DNA of 30,229 bases from Gammaproteobacteria bacterium UBA4475 (GTDB lineage Bacteria > Pseudomonadota > Gammaproteobacteria > Pseudomonadales > Azotimanducaceae), in NCBI GenBank assembly GCA_002389265.1, contig DGOD01000334.1:1-30229 (forward strand). The letters are read 5' to 3'. Position numbers and translations under genes: made by a program. Numbering within the stretch: position 1 is the stretch's first letter; each line of letters opens with the position of its first letter. Shown here one piece after another: positions 8,246-16,569 of this stretch. The notes below the pieces were generated by a model. It was not told where the DNA came from. It searched no databases and saw only the letters and a list, made by a program, of their open reading frames with translations.

Positions 8246-11200
8246 TCATTTCAGACATCTCAGTGAAACGACCGGTTTTTGCGACAGTGATCAGCCTGCT
8301 GATTCTCGCCTTCGGCACTCTTTCATTCATTGATTTACCTTTGCGAGAATACCCCGACACCAGCCCCCCCAGAGTGTCCGTATCAACATCCTACCCGGGT
8401 GCTTCCGCACAGGTCGTTGAAACCAAGGTCACCCAACAGATTGAGGATCAGATCAGCGGCATTGAAGGTGTCGAATCCATCAGCAGCTCAAGCCAAGATG
8501 GCAACTCGCGGATCTCTGTTGAATTCAGTCTCGACCGCAACATTGATGAGGCTGCCAACGACGTTCGCGACCGAGTCGCTCGCGTATTGGGTAGACTGCC
8601 TGACGATATAGATCCGCCACGCATTGCCAAGGCCGACAGTGATGCACGACCTATTCAATGGTTTTCTCTTACTAGCCCCAACATGGATAACATGGCGCTG
8701 ACTGACTTTGCCGAGCGTTACCTGGTGGATCAATTCACAGTTATCGACGGCGTAGCTAACATTAGCATCAGCGGTGCCGGTCGGTATTCAATGCGCGTCT
8801 GGCTAGACCGGATAGCGCTCGCCGCTCGAGGTCTGACGGTTCTGGACGTCGAATCCGCATTAATGCGCCAGAATATCGAACTTCCTGCCGGGCGTATCGA
8901 TTCTGTTGAGCGAGAATTTACCGTCAGGGTCAAACGTGCCTACGAGTCAGTAGATGACTTCCGCCAGTTAACAATCGCTTACAGCGACAACAACGAGCTG
9001 ATCCGTCTTGGAGATGTAGCAAAAGTAGAACTTGGGCCCACCACTTACCGTAATGAATTCCGAGGCAACTCGGTGCCAACTATCGGCTTAGGCATTGTTA
9101 AACAGTCTACCGCTAACACCCTAGAGGTGTTGCGAGCCACCAACCGTAAGGCAGCAGCTATTAACGCCTCAATGCCCGAAGGCATGACACTGATCGCCAG
9201 CTCCGATGACTCTGTATTTATCGAAACCGCTATCCAGTCGGTGTACGTGACTCTCGCTATTACCATGGCATTGGTAAGCCTGGTCATCTATATGTTCCTG
9301 GGAACCGTGCGAGCCATGATCATTCCCGCCATCACCATACCGATCTGTCTTATTTCAGCCTTTATTGGCCTGTCCTTGTTCGGCTACTCCGTCAACCTTA
9401 TTACCCTGCTGGGTCTGGTTTTGGCTATCGGCCTGGTGGTTGATGATTCCATCGTTGTCCTGGAAAACATTCAGCGCCGAATCGAGACCGGCGAACCACC
9501 ATTGCTGGCAGCGTTTCACGGCTCTCGACAGGTCGCCTTTGCTGTCATCGCTACCACCGCTGTTCTGATTGCGGTGTTTGTGCCTATCGCGTTTCTAGAC
9601 GGCAACCTCGGCGTCATCTTCGCAGAACTCGCCGTCACAATTGGTACCGCGGTGATTTTTTCCAGCATTTTGGCGCTGTCGCTCACCACCATGATGTGTT
9701 CCAAACTGCTAACCAACCATGCCCACGATAGCTGGTTAACGAGAACGGTGGATAATGGGTTTCACTGGTTTCAAGGTGCCTACCACCAAGGTCTGAGTTG
9801 GTGCCTGCCGCGTCCGGCGCGCATCATGTCGATGGTTGTAATTCTGTCAGCGGGCAGTTGGGCGCTACTCAAGGCAGTACCCACGGCGTTTGCACCGCAA
9901 GAAGATCAGGGGGTATTTTTCACCTATATCAGCGGTCCGGAAGGCGCAAGTTTCGAATTCATGCAGGGCCAACTACGGCAGCTTGAAAAAACCATCGAGC
10001 CTTTCGTAGCGTCAGGCGATGTCCTCAAGTACCTGGTCTTTCTGCCGGGTTTCGGCAGCTCTGAAGCCGTCAATAGCGCCGTCAATCTGGTGACCATGGC
10101 ACCCTGGGAAGACCGCAGTCTATCAACCCAGGAAGTCATGTCAGCCTTGAACCAAGAATGGCAAAACATCCCTGGAATTCGCGCATTTCCATCCATGCGC
10201 TCCGGCCTGCAACGCGGCGGTGGCGGCCAGCCCGTTAAGTTTGTCGTGGGGGGCAGTACCTATGAGGAGCTGGCGCGGTGGCGCGACTTGATTATCGAGC
10301 GCGCCGAAAGCAATCCCGGCCTCAGCCGCATCCAGTCTGATTATAAAGAGACGAAGCCGCAGCTATTAGTCGAGGTCGACATAACCCGAGCTGCCGATCT
10401 TGGCGTCTCGGTCAGAGCTATCGGTCAGACTCTGCAGGCTATGATGAGTGAGCGCCGTGTGACAACTTACCTGGACAATGGCGAAGAGTATGACGTGATT
10501 TTACAGGCGGCCGAGGCGCAACGGGCCACTGCCACTGACCTATCCAACTTGTATGTGCGGTCTGATCAATCAGGCGAACTCATCCCTCTGTCGAACCTGA
10601 CCAAAATCACTAATATCGCGGACGCCGGCAGCCTCAATCGATATAATCGATTGCGGGCTATCACGATCTCTGCCAACTTAAACCCCGGTTACGATCTAGA
10701 CCAGGCTTTACACTTTCTTGAAGATATCGTGCTCAATGAACTACCGGCCACGGCGCAGATAGACTACAAAGGCGAATCACTGGAATTGCGCGAGTCCGAA
10801 GGCGGGTTATTGTTCACCTTTTTACTGGCATTGCTGGTTATATTTCTGGTCCTGGCAGCTCAATTCGAAAGTTTTGTCCATCCCATTATCATCATGGTCA
10901 CAGTGCCATTGGCGACTTTCGGTGCACTTCTGGGCTTGTATCTGACGGGCGACACGTTGAACATTTATAGTGATATCGGCATCATTATTCTGGTTGGCAT
11001 ATCCACCAAAAATGGCATTTTGATTGTCGAGTTTGCCAACCAACTGCGGGATCAAGGGGTCGAATTTAGCGCGGCGATAATACAGGCCTCAGAGATTAGA
11101 TTACGTCCCGTATTGATGACCGCCCTGTCCACCGTCATGGGCTCCCTGCCCTTGATCTTCGCCAGTGGTGCCGGTTCTGAAAGTCGCATCACGCTGGGGA

Positions 11201-11358
11201 TCGTGATTTTTTCAGGGGTTTTGACTGCCACTGTTCTGACCCTGTTTGTGGTACCAGTTCTTTACAACCTGCTAGGTCGAGCCACTCAGTCACCGGGGGT
11301 TATCGCGAGGCAACTACAGGCCTTACAAACCGACGCCGAATCGAAACCACCAATTTAG
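8242..11358 (+). CDS. RND efflux transporter permease (HAE1 family)
   Basis: Inner-membrane, proton-driven multidrug-type exporter of AcrB/MexB architecture. The 1038 residues are the typical length. The protein opens with MIISDISVKRPVFATVISLL (TM1) and the periplasmic porter segment YPDTSPPRVSVSTSYPGA. The proton-relay aspartates D401-D402 are in TM4 (GLVVDDSIVV) and the partner lysine K923 in TM10 (GISTKNGILIVEF). A second periplasmic loop precedes the C-terminal six-helix bundle. Presence of the DD/K triad supports a true HAE1 pump rather than SecDF or a heavy-metal pump lacking these residues. It is coupled to the adaptor by an ATGA overlap. No TolC-like outer-membrane gene follows, so it presumably uses a shared channel encoded elsewhere. 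Substrates unknown. Confidence 0.95.
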   Translation: MIISDISVKRPVFATVISLLILAFGTLSFIDLPLREYPDTSPPRVSVSTSYPGASAQVVETKVTQQIEDQISGIEGVESISSSSQDGNSRISVEFSLDRNIDEAANDVRDRVARVLGRLPDDIDPPRIAKADSDARPIQWFSLTSPNMDNMALTDFAERYLVDQFTVIDGVANISISGAGRYSMRVWLDRIALAARGLTVLDVESALMRQNIELPAGRIDSVEREFTVRVKRAYESVDDFRQLTIAYSDNNELIRLGDVAKVELGPTTYRNEFRGNSVPTIGLGIVKQSTANTLEVLRATNRKAAAINASMPEGMTLIASSDDSVFIETAIQSVYVTLAITMALVSLVIYMFLGTVRAMIIPAITIPICLISAFIGLSLFGYSVNLITLLGLVLAIGLVVDDSIVVLENIQRRIETGEPPLLAAFHGSRQVAFAVIATTAVLIAVFVPIAFLDGNLGVIFAELAVTIGTAVIFSSILALSLTTMMCSKLLTNHAHDSWLTRTVDNGFHWFQGAYHQGLSWCLPRPARIMSMVVILSAGSWALLKAVPTAFAPQEDQGVFFTYISGPEGASFEFMQGQLRQLEKTIEPFVASGDVLKYLVFLPGFGSSEAVNSAVNLVTMAPWEDRSLSTQEVMSALNQEWQNIPGIRAFPSMRSGLQRGGGGQPVKFVVGGSTYEELARWRDLIIERAESNPGLSRIQSDYKETKPQLLVEVDITRAADLGVSVRAIGQTLQAMMSERRVTTYLDNGEEYDVILQAAEAQRATATDLSNLYVRSDQSGELIPLSNLTKITNIADAGSLNRYNRLRAITISANLNPGYDLDQALHFLEDIVLNELPATAQIDYKGESLELRESEGGLLFTFLLALLVIFLVLAAQFESFVHPIIIMVTVPLATFGALLGLYLTGDTLNIYSDIGIIILVGISTKNGILIVEFANQLRDQGVEFSAAIIQASEIRLRPVLMTALSTVMGSLPLIFASGAGSESRITLGIVIFSGVLTATVLTLFVVPVLYNLLGRATQSPGVIARQLQALQTDAESKPPI

Positions 11359-11705
11359 GCACGGGCACTGCTGTGCGGTAAATGGTAATCCAGTATGCCG
11401 CACCTTCCCATGCGCCTGCAGCAATAGCAGAGATCAAGGGCCACTGCGGTGTTCTTCTGGTGCAGGCTTAGCTATAATCATTCCGACGACAGGGTTAACG
11501 GCGGCCACCTTGTAGCAGTTGGCCAGATGGTGCTCGAAGATGTCCCATCAGTCTCGAAATCCTCTGCCGCTTTCGGCTACGCCAGCTAGACCTATCCCGC
11601 GGACACTCGCACCTTATAGATAGCTGCGGCATAATCGTTGAGGCATAGTTGCGGCAATAACCGCAAGACCGCCTTTGCACTCGCCAACCCTGAAACAGGT
11701 GATTC
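11359..11705. other. 347-base noncoding gap between the RND pump and the HIT gene
   Basis: No convincing gene is seen. It holds a 6-bp inverted repeat GTGCGG/CCGCAC (11373-11378 and 11398-11403) soon after the pump stop, without a T-run. It also holds an isolated TATAAT (11473-11478) with no good -35. A hairpin TTGCGG/CCGCAA (11649-11654 and 11661-11666) lies 40 bases before the HIT start. The first could help end the pump transcript and the last could lie in the HIT leader, but both are inferred. It is one of the longest gene-free stretches in the window. Confidence 0.5.
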
Positions 11706-12050
11706 ATGACCGACAACTGTCTTTTTTGCAAAATCGCGAGCAAACAAATTCCCGCAGATCTGGTCTATGAAGATGATCAAGTCCTGGCCTTTAAAGATAT
11801 CAGCCCGCAAGCACCCGTGCATCAACTCATCATCCCGAAGCAGCACATTACAACGCTGAACGACGTGGATATCGACCATCGGGGATTGTTGGGACATATG
11901 GTTTTCACCGCGACTCAACTGGCCGCCGAGCAAAATCTCAGTGAACCCGGTTTCCGCCTAATCATGAACTGTAATCAGGATGGTGGCCAAACCGTCTTCC
12001 ATATTCACCTGCACCTCCTCGGGGGACGTCAGCTGACTCATCTGGGTTAA
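11706..12050 (+). CDS. HIT-family purine nucleoside phosphoramidase (HinT-like)
   Basis: A 114-residue histidine-triad protein. HinT enzymes hydrolyse adenosine phosphoramidates and acyl-adenylates. The opening CLFCKIASKQIPADLVYEDD and the centre AFKDISPQAPVHQLIIPKQH are classic for the group. The catalytic triad motif is FHIHLHLLGG near residues 98-107. A good AGGTGA ribosome site lies 5 bases before the ATG. Its stop overlaps the first possible coq7 start (TAATG), so the two are probably cotranscribed. In P. aeruginosa the same pair lies side by side. The cellular role in gammaproteobacteria is still loosely defined. Confidence 0.94.
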   Translation: MTDNCLFCKIASKQIPADLVYEDDQVLAFKDISPQAPVHQLIIPKQHITTLNDVDIDHRGLLGHMVFTATQLAAEQNLSEPGFRLIMNCNQDGGQTVFHIHLHLLGGRQLTHLG

Positions 12051-12700
12051 TGACCGGAGACAATATGCATCAATCTGCTATAGATAATTTAATCAATGGG
12101 ATCGACGCGGCATTGCGCACGGTCAGTGGCGCTGTGGGCCAACCTGATCGCCCATCACCCGCTCAAGACAGTCAAGCCACCGAACTGACTAGCGAACAAA
12201 AGCTAAAGGCTGCGCGTCTAATGCGCATCAATCATTGTGGCGAGGTTTGTGCCCAGGCCTTATACCGAGGCCAGGCTCTCACGGCAAAAAATATCGGTGC
12301 GGTGGCCACCCTGGATCAAGCCGCAGCGGAAGAAGCCGACCACCTGGCTTGGTGCCAGACGCGCATCAAGGAACTGGACTCTCATGTCAGTTACCTGAAC
12401 CCACTCTGGTATGCAGCCTCTTTCAGCATAGGCGCTGTGACCGGTCTACTCGGCGACAAGGTTAATCTGGGTTTTGTTGCCGCCACTGAAGAAGAGGTCT
12501 GCAAGCACTTAGACCGACATTTGACGCTGCTGCCTGAAGAGGACCACAAGTCACGGCAAATTTTAACCCAGATGCGCGAAGATGAACTCCGCCACAAAAA
12601 CAATGCGCTCACCGCTGGCGGCGCGAACTTTCCCGCACCGGTCAAAAGCCTGATGCACAAAGTCTCGTCTCTGATGACAAAGTCTACTTACTGGATCTGA
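12050..12700 (+). CDS. coq7: 3-demethoxyubiquinol 3-hydroxylase Coq7
   Basis: Carboxylate-bridged diiron monooxygenase for a late hydroxylation in ubiquinone synthesis, used instead of UbiF in Pseudomonas and relatives. The 216 residues contain the diiron ligand motifs of the family: INHCGEVCAQALYRGQ, then EEADHLAWCQTRIKEL (ExxH), GFVAATEEEVCKHLDRHL, and the final ExxxH in MREDELRHKNNAL. The C-terminus MTKSTYWI is typical. I give the ATG at 12050, which overlaps the HIT stop and fits the usual length of about 215 residues. ATG 12065 has a better ribosome site (GGAGA 12056-12060) and would give 211 residues. It is membrane-associated but has no clear transmembrane helix. Confidence 0.95.
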   Translation: MTGDNMHQSAIDNLINGIDAALRTVSGAVGQPDRPSPAQDSQATELTSEQKLKAARLMRINHCGEVCAQALYRGQALTAKNIGAVATLDQAAAEEADHLAWCQTRIKELDSHVSYLNPLWYAASFSIGAVTGLLGDKVNLGFVAATEEEVCKHLDRHLTLLPEEDHKSRQILTQMREDELRHKNNALTAGGANFPAPVKSLMHKVSSLMTKSTYWI

Positions 12701-12724
12701 CCCAAGTTATCAGGCTATGAGCAC

Positions 12725-13144
12725 TCAGACCTGAATGATTTCGTAATCGTGGGTAATCTCCACCCCACCTCGCCCCAACATAATGGAAGCCGAGCAATAC
12801 TTGTCGGCAGACAAGTCTATGGCGCGCTTGACCTGCGATTCCTTCAGTTCTCGACCAGTCACAACAAAATGCAAATGAATTTTCGTAAACACACTGGGGA
12901 TGCTGTCCGCGCGTTCAGCCTCCAAGCTCGCAACGCAGCCCGTCACGTCTTGCCTGGCTTTTTTCAACATCGTCATCACATCAAAACTCGCACATCCACC
13001 CAAGCCCATTAAGACTAGCTCCATGGGCCTGGCACCGACATTCCGACCACCAGTGGCGGGCGGTCCATCAACAGCGACTACATGGCCGCTCCCAGACTCA
13101 GCGATAAACATCACGTCTTCTACCCATCGAATACTGGCTTTCAT
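12725..13144 (-). CDS. OsmC-family protein
   Basis: A 139-residue OsmC/Ohr-fold protein. The two family cysteines are visible in GLGGCASFDVM (C51) and KYCSASIML, as in peroxide-reducing members, and GGRNVGARPMELVLMGLGG is the characteristic central helix lead-in. It looks closer to the YhfA/OsmC-like branch than to Ohr, because that central segment resembles the YhfA type. Substrate unknown; a thiol-dependent hydroperoxide role is inferred. An AGGA site lies 6 bases before the ATG. It is convergent with coq7 (24-base gap) and divergent from vfr. In P. aeruginosa an OsmC-like gene also lies beside vfr. Confidence 0.9.
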   Translation of the reverse strand: MKASIRWVEDVMFIAESGSGHVVAVDGPPATGGRNVGARPMELVLMGLGGCASFDVMTMLKKARQDVTGCVASLEAERADSIPSVFTKIHLHFVVTGRELKESQVKRAIDLSADKYCSASIMLGRGGVEITHDYEIIQV

Positions 13145-13171
13145 TATTATCCTGACTCTCTGTCACCGGTT

Positions 13172-13194
13172 GATTGTCCATGGTAGCGACAATC
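13172..13194. repeat. Inverted repeat GATTGTC/GACAATC upstream of the OsmC-family gene
   Basis: Perfect 7-bp arms (13172-13178 and 13188-13194) separated by 9 bases, about 28-50 bases upstream of the OsmC-family start. The spacing, with arm centres 16 bases apart, suits either a dimeric repressor site or an RNA hairpin. No known operator consensus is matched with confidence. Confidence 0.4.
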
Positions 13195-13298
13195 ACCAAC
13201 TTGCACCACTGCAACGACACAAAGGCATGTTCGCCTGCCGCATACACCGAACTGATCCGGCGGCGCGGCAGCACGCCGCCAAAATATACCGCCGATGC

Positions 13299-13327
13299 TT
13301 CAAAATACGCCTTCGAGGCTATTTAAT
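13299..13327 (+). promoter_or_regulatory. Candidate sigma-70 promoter for vfr
   Basis: TTCAAA (13299-13304, 4 of 6 to consensus) and TTTAAT (13322-13327, 5 of 6) are separated by 17 bases. The predicted start near 13334 gives a 5' leader of about 60 bases, which contains the 13344-13380 hairpin. Confidence 0.5.
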
Positions 13328-13343
13328 GACCAGCCAGGCTTGC

Positions 13344-13380
13344 CGAAGTGCGACAGTATCGCGCTACAGACAGCACTTCG
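13344..13380 (+). promoter_or_regulatory. 8-bp hairpin in the predicted vfr 5' leader
   Basis: CGAAGTGC (13344-13351) and GCACTTCG (13373-13380) are perfectly complementary across a 21-base loop. The downstream arm runs into the GAGG (13380-13383) that is the only visible ribosome site for the ATG at 13395. Folding could therefore affect translation of the regulator. Seen in sequence; the function is inferred. Confidence 0.5.
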
Positions 13381-13394
13381 AGGCACCGATAATC

Positions 13395-14069
13395 ATGACC
13401 AGCTTAACTCAGCGTCCAGCCAGCATTGGCCAGGATTTAAGCAATGGTTTAGGCAACAGTTTAGGCAATATGGAAGAGTTCCTGCGCATTGCTCATAAAC
13501 GTAAGTACCCACGCGGCAGCACAATCATCTACGCAGGTGAGCCTAGCGACTCAATTTTCTACATCACCCAAGGCTCTGTCACTGTCTTTGTAGAAGACGA
13601 CGCCGGCCGGGAAATCATCATCGCTTATCTGAATGCCGGCGATTTCGTTGGCGAGATGGCCATGTTCGGCAGTCAGGGCAAGCGCACCGCTTGGGTCAAG
13701 GCCAAGGTGGCATGCGAAGTGGCCGAACTCAGTTACGGAAAATTTTCGGAACTCAGCAAGAGAGATGCGGGTATGCTTTACCAATTGGCCAGTCAACTCG
13801 CAGCCCGACTGGTAAAAACCACTCAAAAAGTTGGCGATCTTGCCTTCCTCGACGTCACGGGGCGCGTCGCGGGGACCCTACTCGATCTCTGCAAAGAACC
13901 TGACGCCATGACTCACCCCGATGGCATGCAGATTAAAGTCACGCGGCAGGAAATCGGCAGAATTGTCGGCTGCTCAAGAGAAATGGTCGGTCGAGTCCTG
14001 AAGACCCTTGATAATCAAGGGCTGGTCTCTGTTAAAGGCAAAACTATGGTGGTCTTTGGCACACGCTAA
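13395..14069 (+). CDS. vfr: cAMP-responsive transcriptional regulator, Vfr/CRP family
   Basis: A homodimeric cAMP receptor protein controlling many promoters. From ATG 13395 it has 224 residues (Vfr of P. aeruginosa, 214). The cNMP-binding beta-roll spans about 35-125, with phosphate-binding cassette GEMAMF (G86-E87) and R97-T98; CRP and Vfr have Arg-Ser at the last pair. The C-helix carries T142-T143 (KTTQKVGDLAFLDVTGRVA). The helix-turn-helix at about 184-206, TRQEIGRIVGCSREMVGRV, is almost identical to Vfr and CRP, so the same TGTGA-type sites are expected. The frame stays open far upstream (to 12900) but overlaps the OsmC-family gene on the other strand and has no homology. Residues 16-26 are encoded by a short 12-base tandem repeat. 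A start at the second Met (13470) is also possible. Confidence 0.93.
   Translation: MTSLTQRPASIGQDLSNGLGNSLGNMEEFLRIAHKRKYPRGSTIIYAGEPSDSIFYITQGSVTVFVEDDAGREIIIAYLNAGDFVGEMAMFGSQGKRTAWVKAKVACEVAELSYGKFSELSKRDAGMLYQLASQLAARLVKTTQKVGDLAFLDVTGRVAGTLLDLCKEPDAMTHPDGMQIKVTRQEIGRIVGCSREMVGRVLKTLDNQGLVSVKGKTMVVFGTR
13436..13471 (+). repeat. 12-base tandem repeat within vfr N-terminus
   Basis: Three imperfect copies: TTTAAGCAATGG (13436-13447), TTTAGGCAACAG (13448-13459) and TTTAGGCAATAT (13460-13471). They encode the repeated Leu-Ser/Gly-Asn segment just before the conserved CRP domain. They explain most of the extra length relative to Vfr. Confidence 0.6.
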
Positions 14070-14074
14070 CGGCT

Positions 14075-14092
14075 GCCCGACCACCAGCGGGC
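14075..14092. terminator. Possible hairpin between convergent vfr and trpC
   Basis: GCCCG (14075-14079) and CGGGC (14088-14092) form a 5-bp stem with an 8-base loop, in the 22-base gap between the convergent genes. Four A follow on the plus strand and no T-run is seen, so an intrinsic terminator is only weakly supported. Confidence 0.35.
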
Positions 14093-14886
14093 TAGTAAAA
14101 CAAGGTTTTTAGCTCAGCACCCGGGTCTTCAGCCCGCATAAATGCCTCGCCCACCAGAAAACCATATACCCCTCGACTTTGCATCGCCTCAATATCGGCA
14201 CGCTGATGAATACCGCTCTCAGTAACCAGATTGACGCCGGCTGGCAACCGATCGATCAGATCATAGGTCGTGGCCAGATCAACACTGAAATCCCTTAGGT
14301 CACGGTTGTTAATGCCTACCAATGTTGGCGAGACCTGCAACGCCTGCTCCAACTCCACAGCATCACGCACTTCGATCAAAACGTCCATTCCCAAGTCGAC
14401 AGCCACTTGATAGAGGCTTGCCATGGTCTTTGGCGCAAGAATCGCCGCTATCAGCAGAATGCAATCGGCCCCGATACTACGGGCTTCTAGCACTTGATAG
14501 GGATCGACCACGAAATCTTTGCGCAGCACCGGAAGCGCAACCGCATTGCGAGCCTGGACCAGATACTCATCAGCACCCTGAAAGAAACTGACATCGGTCA
14601 ACACCGACAGACAGGCTGCGCCCGCATCAGCGTAGCTGCGAGCGATAGCAGCGGGTATGAAATTCTCTCTGATGACACCTTTTGACGGCGATGCTTTCTT
14701 GATCTCTGCAATGATCGCCGGTTGGCGGGCTACCATACGTTCGGTCAGCGCTGCGACAAAGCCTCGAGGATCACTTTGCTGACCAATCAGCCGCTGTAGC
14801 TCGGCCACAGGTCGGGCAGCAGCTCGCTGCGGGATCTCGCGCCACTTTTCCTCGACGATTTTTTGTAGGATATCTGGTGCACTCAT
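14092..14886 (-). CDS. trpC: Indole-3-glycerol phosphate synthase TrpC
   Basis: Converts carboxyphenylaminodeoxyribulose phosphate to indole-3-glycerol phosphate, the fourth pathway step from chorismate. The 264 residues are a monofunctional TIM barrel without the fused TrpF domain found in E. coli. Visible motifs are [15 protein letters not shown] with its active-site lysine, [41 protein letters not shown] and [13 protein letters not shown]. It lies 37 bases after trpD and ends the trpEGDC operon. trpF, trpB and trpA are not in the window, as expected when they form a separate unit. Confidence 0.97.
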   Translation of the reverse strand: MSAPDILQKIVEEKWREIPQRAAARPVAELQRLIGQQSDPRGFVAALTERMVARQPAIIAEIKKASPSKGVIRENFIPAAIARSYADAGAACLSVLTDVSFFQGADEYLVQARNAVALPVLRKDFVVDPYQVLEARSIGADCILLIAAILAPKTMASLYQVAVDLGMDVLIEVRDAVELEQALQVSPTLVGINNRDLRDFSVDLATTYDLIDRLPAGVNLVTESGIHQRADIEAMQSRGVYGFLVGEAFMRAEDPGAELKTLFY

Positions 14887-14923
14887 GTCCGCTGCTAACT
14901 CCCTTGAAATCTATGACTCACCG

Positions 14924-15955
14924 CTAGCCGATTTCGCCGAGCTGCCGACTGAAATCCACAAAATCTTTGAATTTTTCTAGCGCCATACCACTACCGATCG
15001 CATCTCGCGCCATTTCTACCCCGGCAGCCAAGTCGAGACAGTGGCCTGCTACATAGATCGCCGCGCCGGCATTCAGGGCCACAATGTCGGTAGCGGCTTC
15101 ATGTTTGCCTGCCAATGCCTGTTCAACTAGCACCAGGCTTTGCGCACTATCCTCAACAATCAGCGAGTCTATGGGTTGCCGTTGCAGCCCAAAGTCTTCG
15201 GGTTGAAGCTGATATTCCGTGATCGCACCATCTTTAAGCTCGGCTACAAAGGTCTCGGCAGCGATACTGATTTCGTCCAAGCCATCAGCTGAATGAACCA
15301 CCAATACATGGACGCTGCCCATGGACTGCAAAACCTCGGCAATCGGTCGCAGCCATTGCTTGGCATACACCCCAATAACCTGGCGCTTGGCACCCGCCGG
15401 GTTGGTCAGCGGCCCGAGCAGGTTAAAGATAGTCCGCGTCAGCAGCTCACGACGTGGACCGATAGCATGCTTCATCGCCGAGTGATGATTTACAGCAAAT
15501 AGAAAACCCGCGCCTACGGTTTCAATACAGCGGGCAACCTGATCAGGGGTCAGCATAATATTCGCGCCCGCCGCCTCAAGTAGATCGGCACTGCCACTCT
15601 TGCTGGACGCACCGCGGTTGCCATGTTTGGCAATGTGCACTCCGGCGGCCGCTGCCACAAAAGCCGCCGCAGTCGAAACATTAAACTTGTTAGATCCACT
15701 GCCACCGGTACCACAAGTATCGACAATATCCTCCAGCGAAGTCAGCACTGGGGTTGAGAGTTCTCGCATCACGGTGGCAGCGCCGGTAATCTCACTCACC
15801 GTCTCACCCTTCATTCGTAAGCCGATCAGAAACCCACCAATTTGGGCCGGAGTTGCGCCACCGGACATAATCAGACGCATTACATCTAACATTTCCGCCT
15901 GAGTTAGATTCTGCTTTTCAGTGACTCTGGCAATCGCTGTAGGCATATCCATCAT
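14924..15955 (-). CDS. trpD: Anthranilate phosphoribosyltransferase TrpD
   Basis: Joins anthranilate to phosphoribosyl pyrophosphate. The 343 residues match the usual length. The PRPP-binding glycine-rich motif [20 protein letters not shown] is present, followed by [38 protein letters not shown] forms the central conserved segment. It is a separate protein here, whereas in E. coli it is fused to TrpG. The ATG overlaps the trpG stop by 4 bases, so translation is probably coupled. Confidence 0.97.
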   Translation of the reverse strand: MMDMPTAIARVTEKQNLTQAEMLDVMRLIMSGGATPAQIGGFLIGLRMKGETVSEITGAATVMRELSTPVLTSLEDIVDTCGTGGSGSNKFNVSTAAAFVAAAAGVHIAKHGNRGASSKSGSADLLEAAGANIMLTPDQVARCIETVGAGFLFAVNHHSAMKHAIGPRRELLTRTIFNLLGPLTNPAGAKRQVIGVYAKQWLRPIAEVLQSMGSVHVLVVHSADGLDEISIAAETFVAELKDGAITEYQLQPEDFGLQRQPIDSLIVEDSAQSLVLVEQALAGKHEAATDIVALNAGAAIYVAGHCLDLAAGVEMARDAIGSGMALEKFKDFVDFSRQLGEIG

Positions 15956-16569
15956 AATTTATCCTTCTGATCGCAACTGATCGACTCAGCATCACAATAG
16001 TTGACGAAACTGAGTAATAAATCGTGACCGTGCTCAGTTAATATTGATTCGGGATGAAACTGTACGCCCTCAACCTGCAAGGTCTTGTGTCGAACACCCA
16101 TTATTTCATCGATTTCACCGTCGACTTCTGTCCAAGCAGTGATTTCCAAACAATCCGGCAAAGACTCAGAAAGAATCACCAAAGAATGATATCGCGTGGC
16201 GGTAAATGGATTCGGTAAACCTGAAAACACACCGACTCCCGTATGAAAAATCTTCGACGTTTTACCGTGCATGACTTTTTTAGCCCGCCCGATCGATCCG
16301 CCATAGACCTGACCAATACTCTGATGCCCAAGGCAGATACCCAGTATGGGTAACCGACCGGCGAAATGACGAATCGTATCCATGGAAATTCCAGCCTCAT
16401 TCGGCGTACAGGGCCCAGGTGAAATCACGATACCTGCGGGCGCTAAGGTTTGAATTTCCGCTACCGTGATTTCGTCATTCCGAAACACTTCAACCTGCTG
16501 ACCTAATTCTCCCAGATACTGAACAATGTTGTAGGTAAATGAATCATAGTTATCAATCATCAGAATCAT
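15952..16569 (-). CDS. trpG: Anthranilate synthase glutamine amidotransferase subunit TrpG
   Basis: Supplies ammonia from glutamine to TrpE. The 205-residue class I amidotransferase starts [20 protein letters not shown]. The oxyanion strand is [11 protein letters not shown], the nucleophile C79 lies in [11 protein letters not shown], and the catalytic His172-Glu174 pair is in VQFHPES. TrpG proteins of this type may also serve as PabA for folate. The start overlaps trpE by 4 bases. In P. aeruginosa trpE and trpG are far apart; here they are contiguous. Confidence 0.96.
   Translation of the reverse strand: MILMIDNYDSFTYNIVQYLGELGQQVEVFRNDEITVAEIQTLAPAGIVISPGPCTPNEAGISMDTIRHFAGRLPILGICLGHQSIGQVYGGSIGRAKKVMHGKTSKIFHTGVGVFSGLPNPFTATRYHSLVILSESLPDCLEITAWTEVDGEIDEIMGVRHKTLQVEGVQFHPESILTEHGHDLLLSFVNYCDAESISCDQKDKL

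Noticed and set aside
13259..13280. GC-rich hairpin GGCGGCG/CGCCGCC as a terminator
   Set aside because: No T-run on either strand and no gene ends there.
12900..13394. Long in-frame extension of Vfr by 165 residues
   Set aside because: It runs antisense through the OsmC-family gene and the noncoding spacer, has no resemblance to any CRP-family N-terminus, and a normal start with GAGG exists at 13395.
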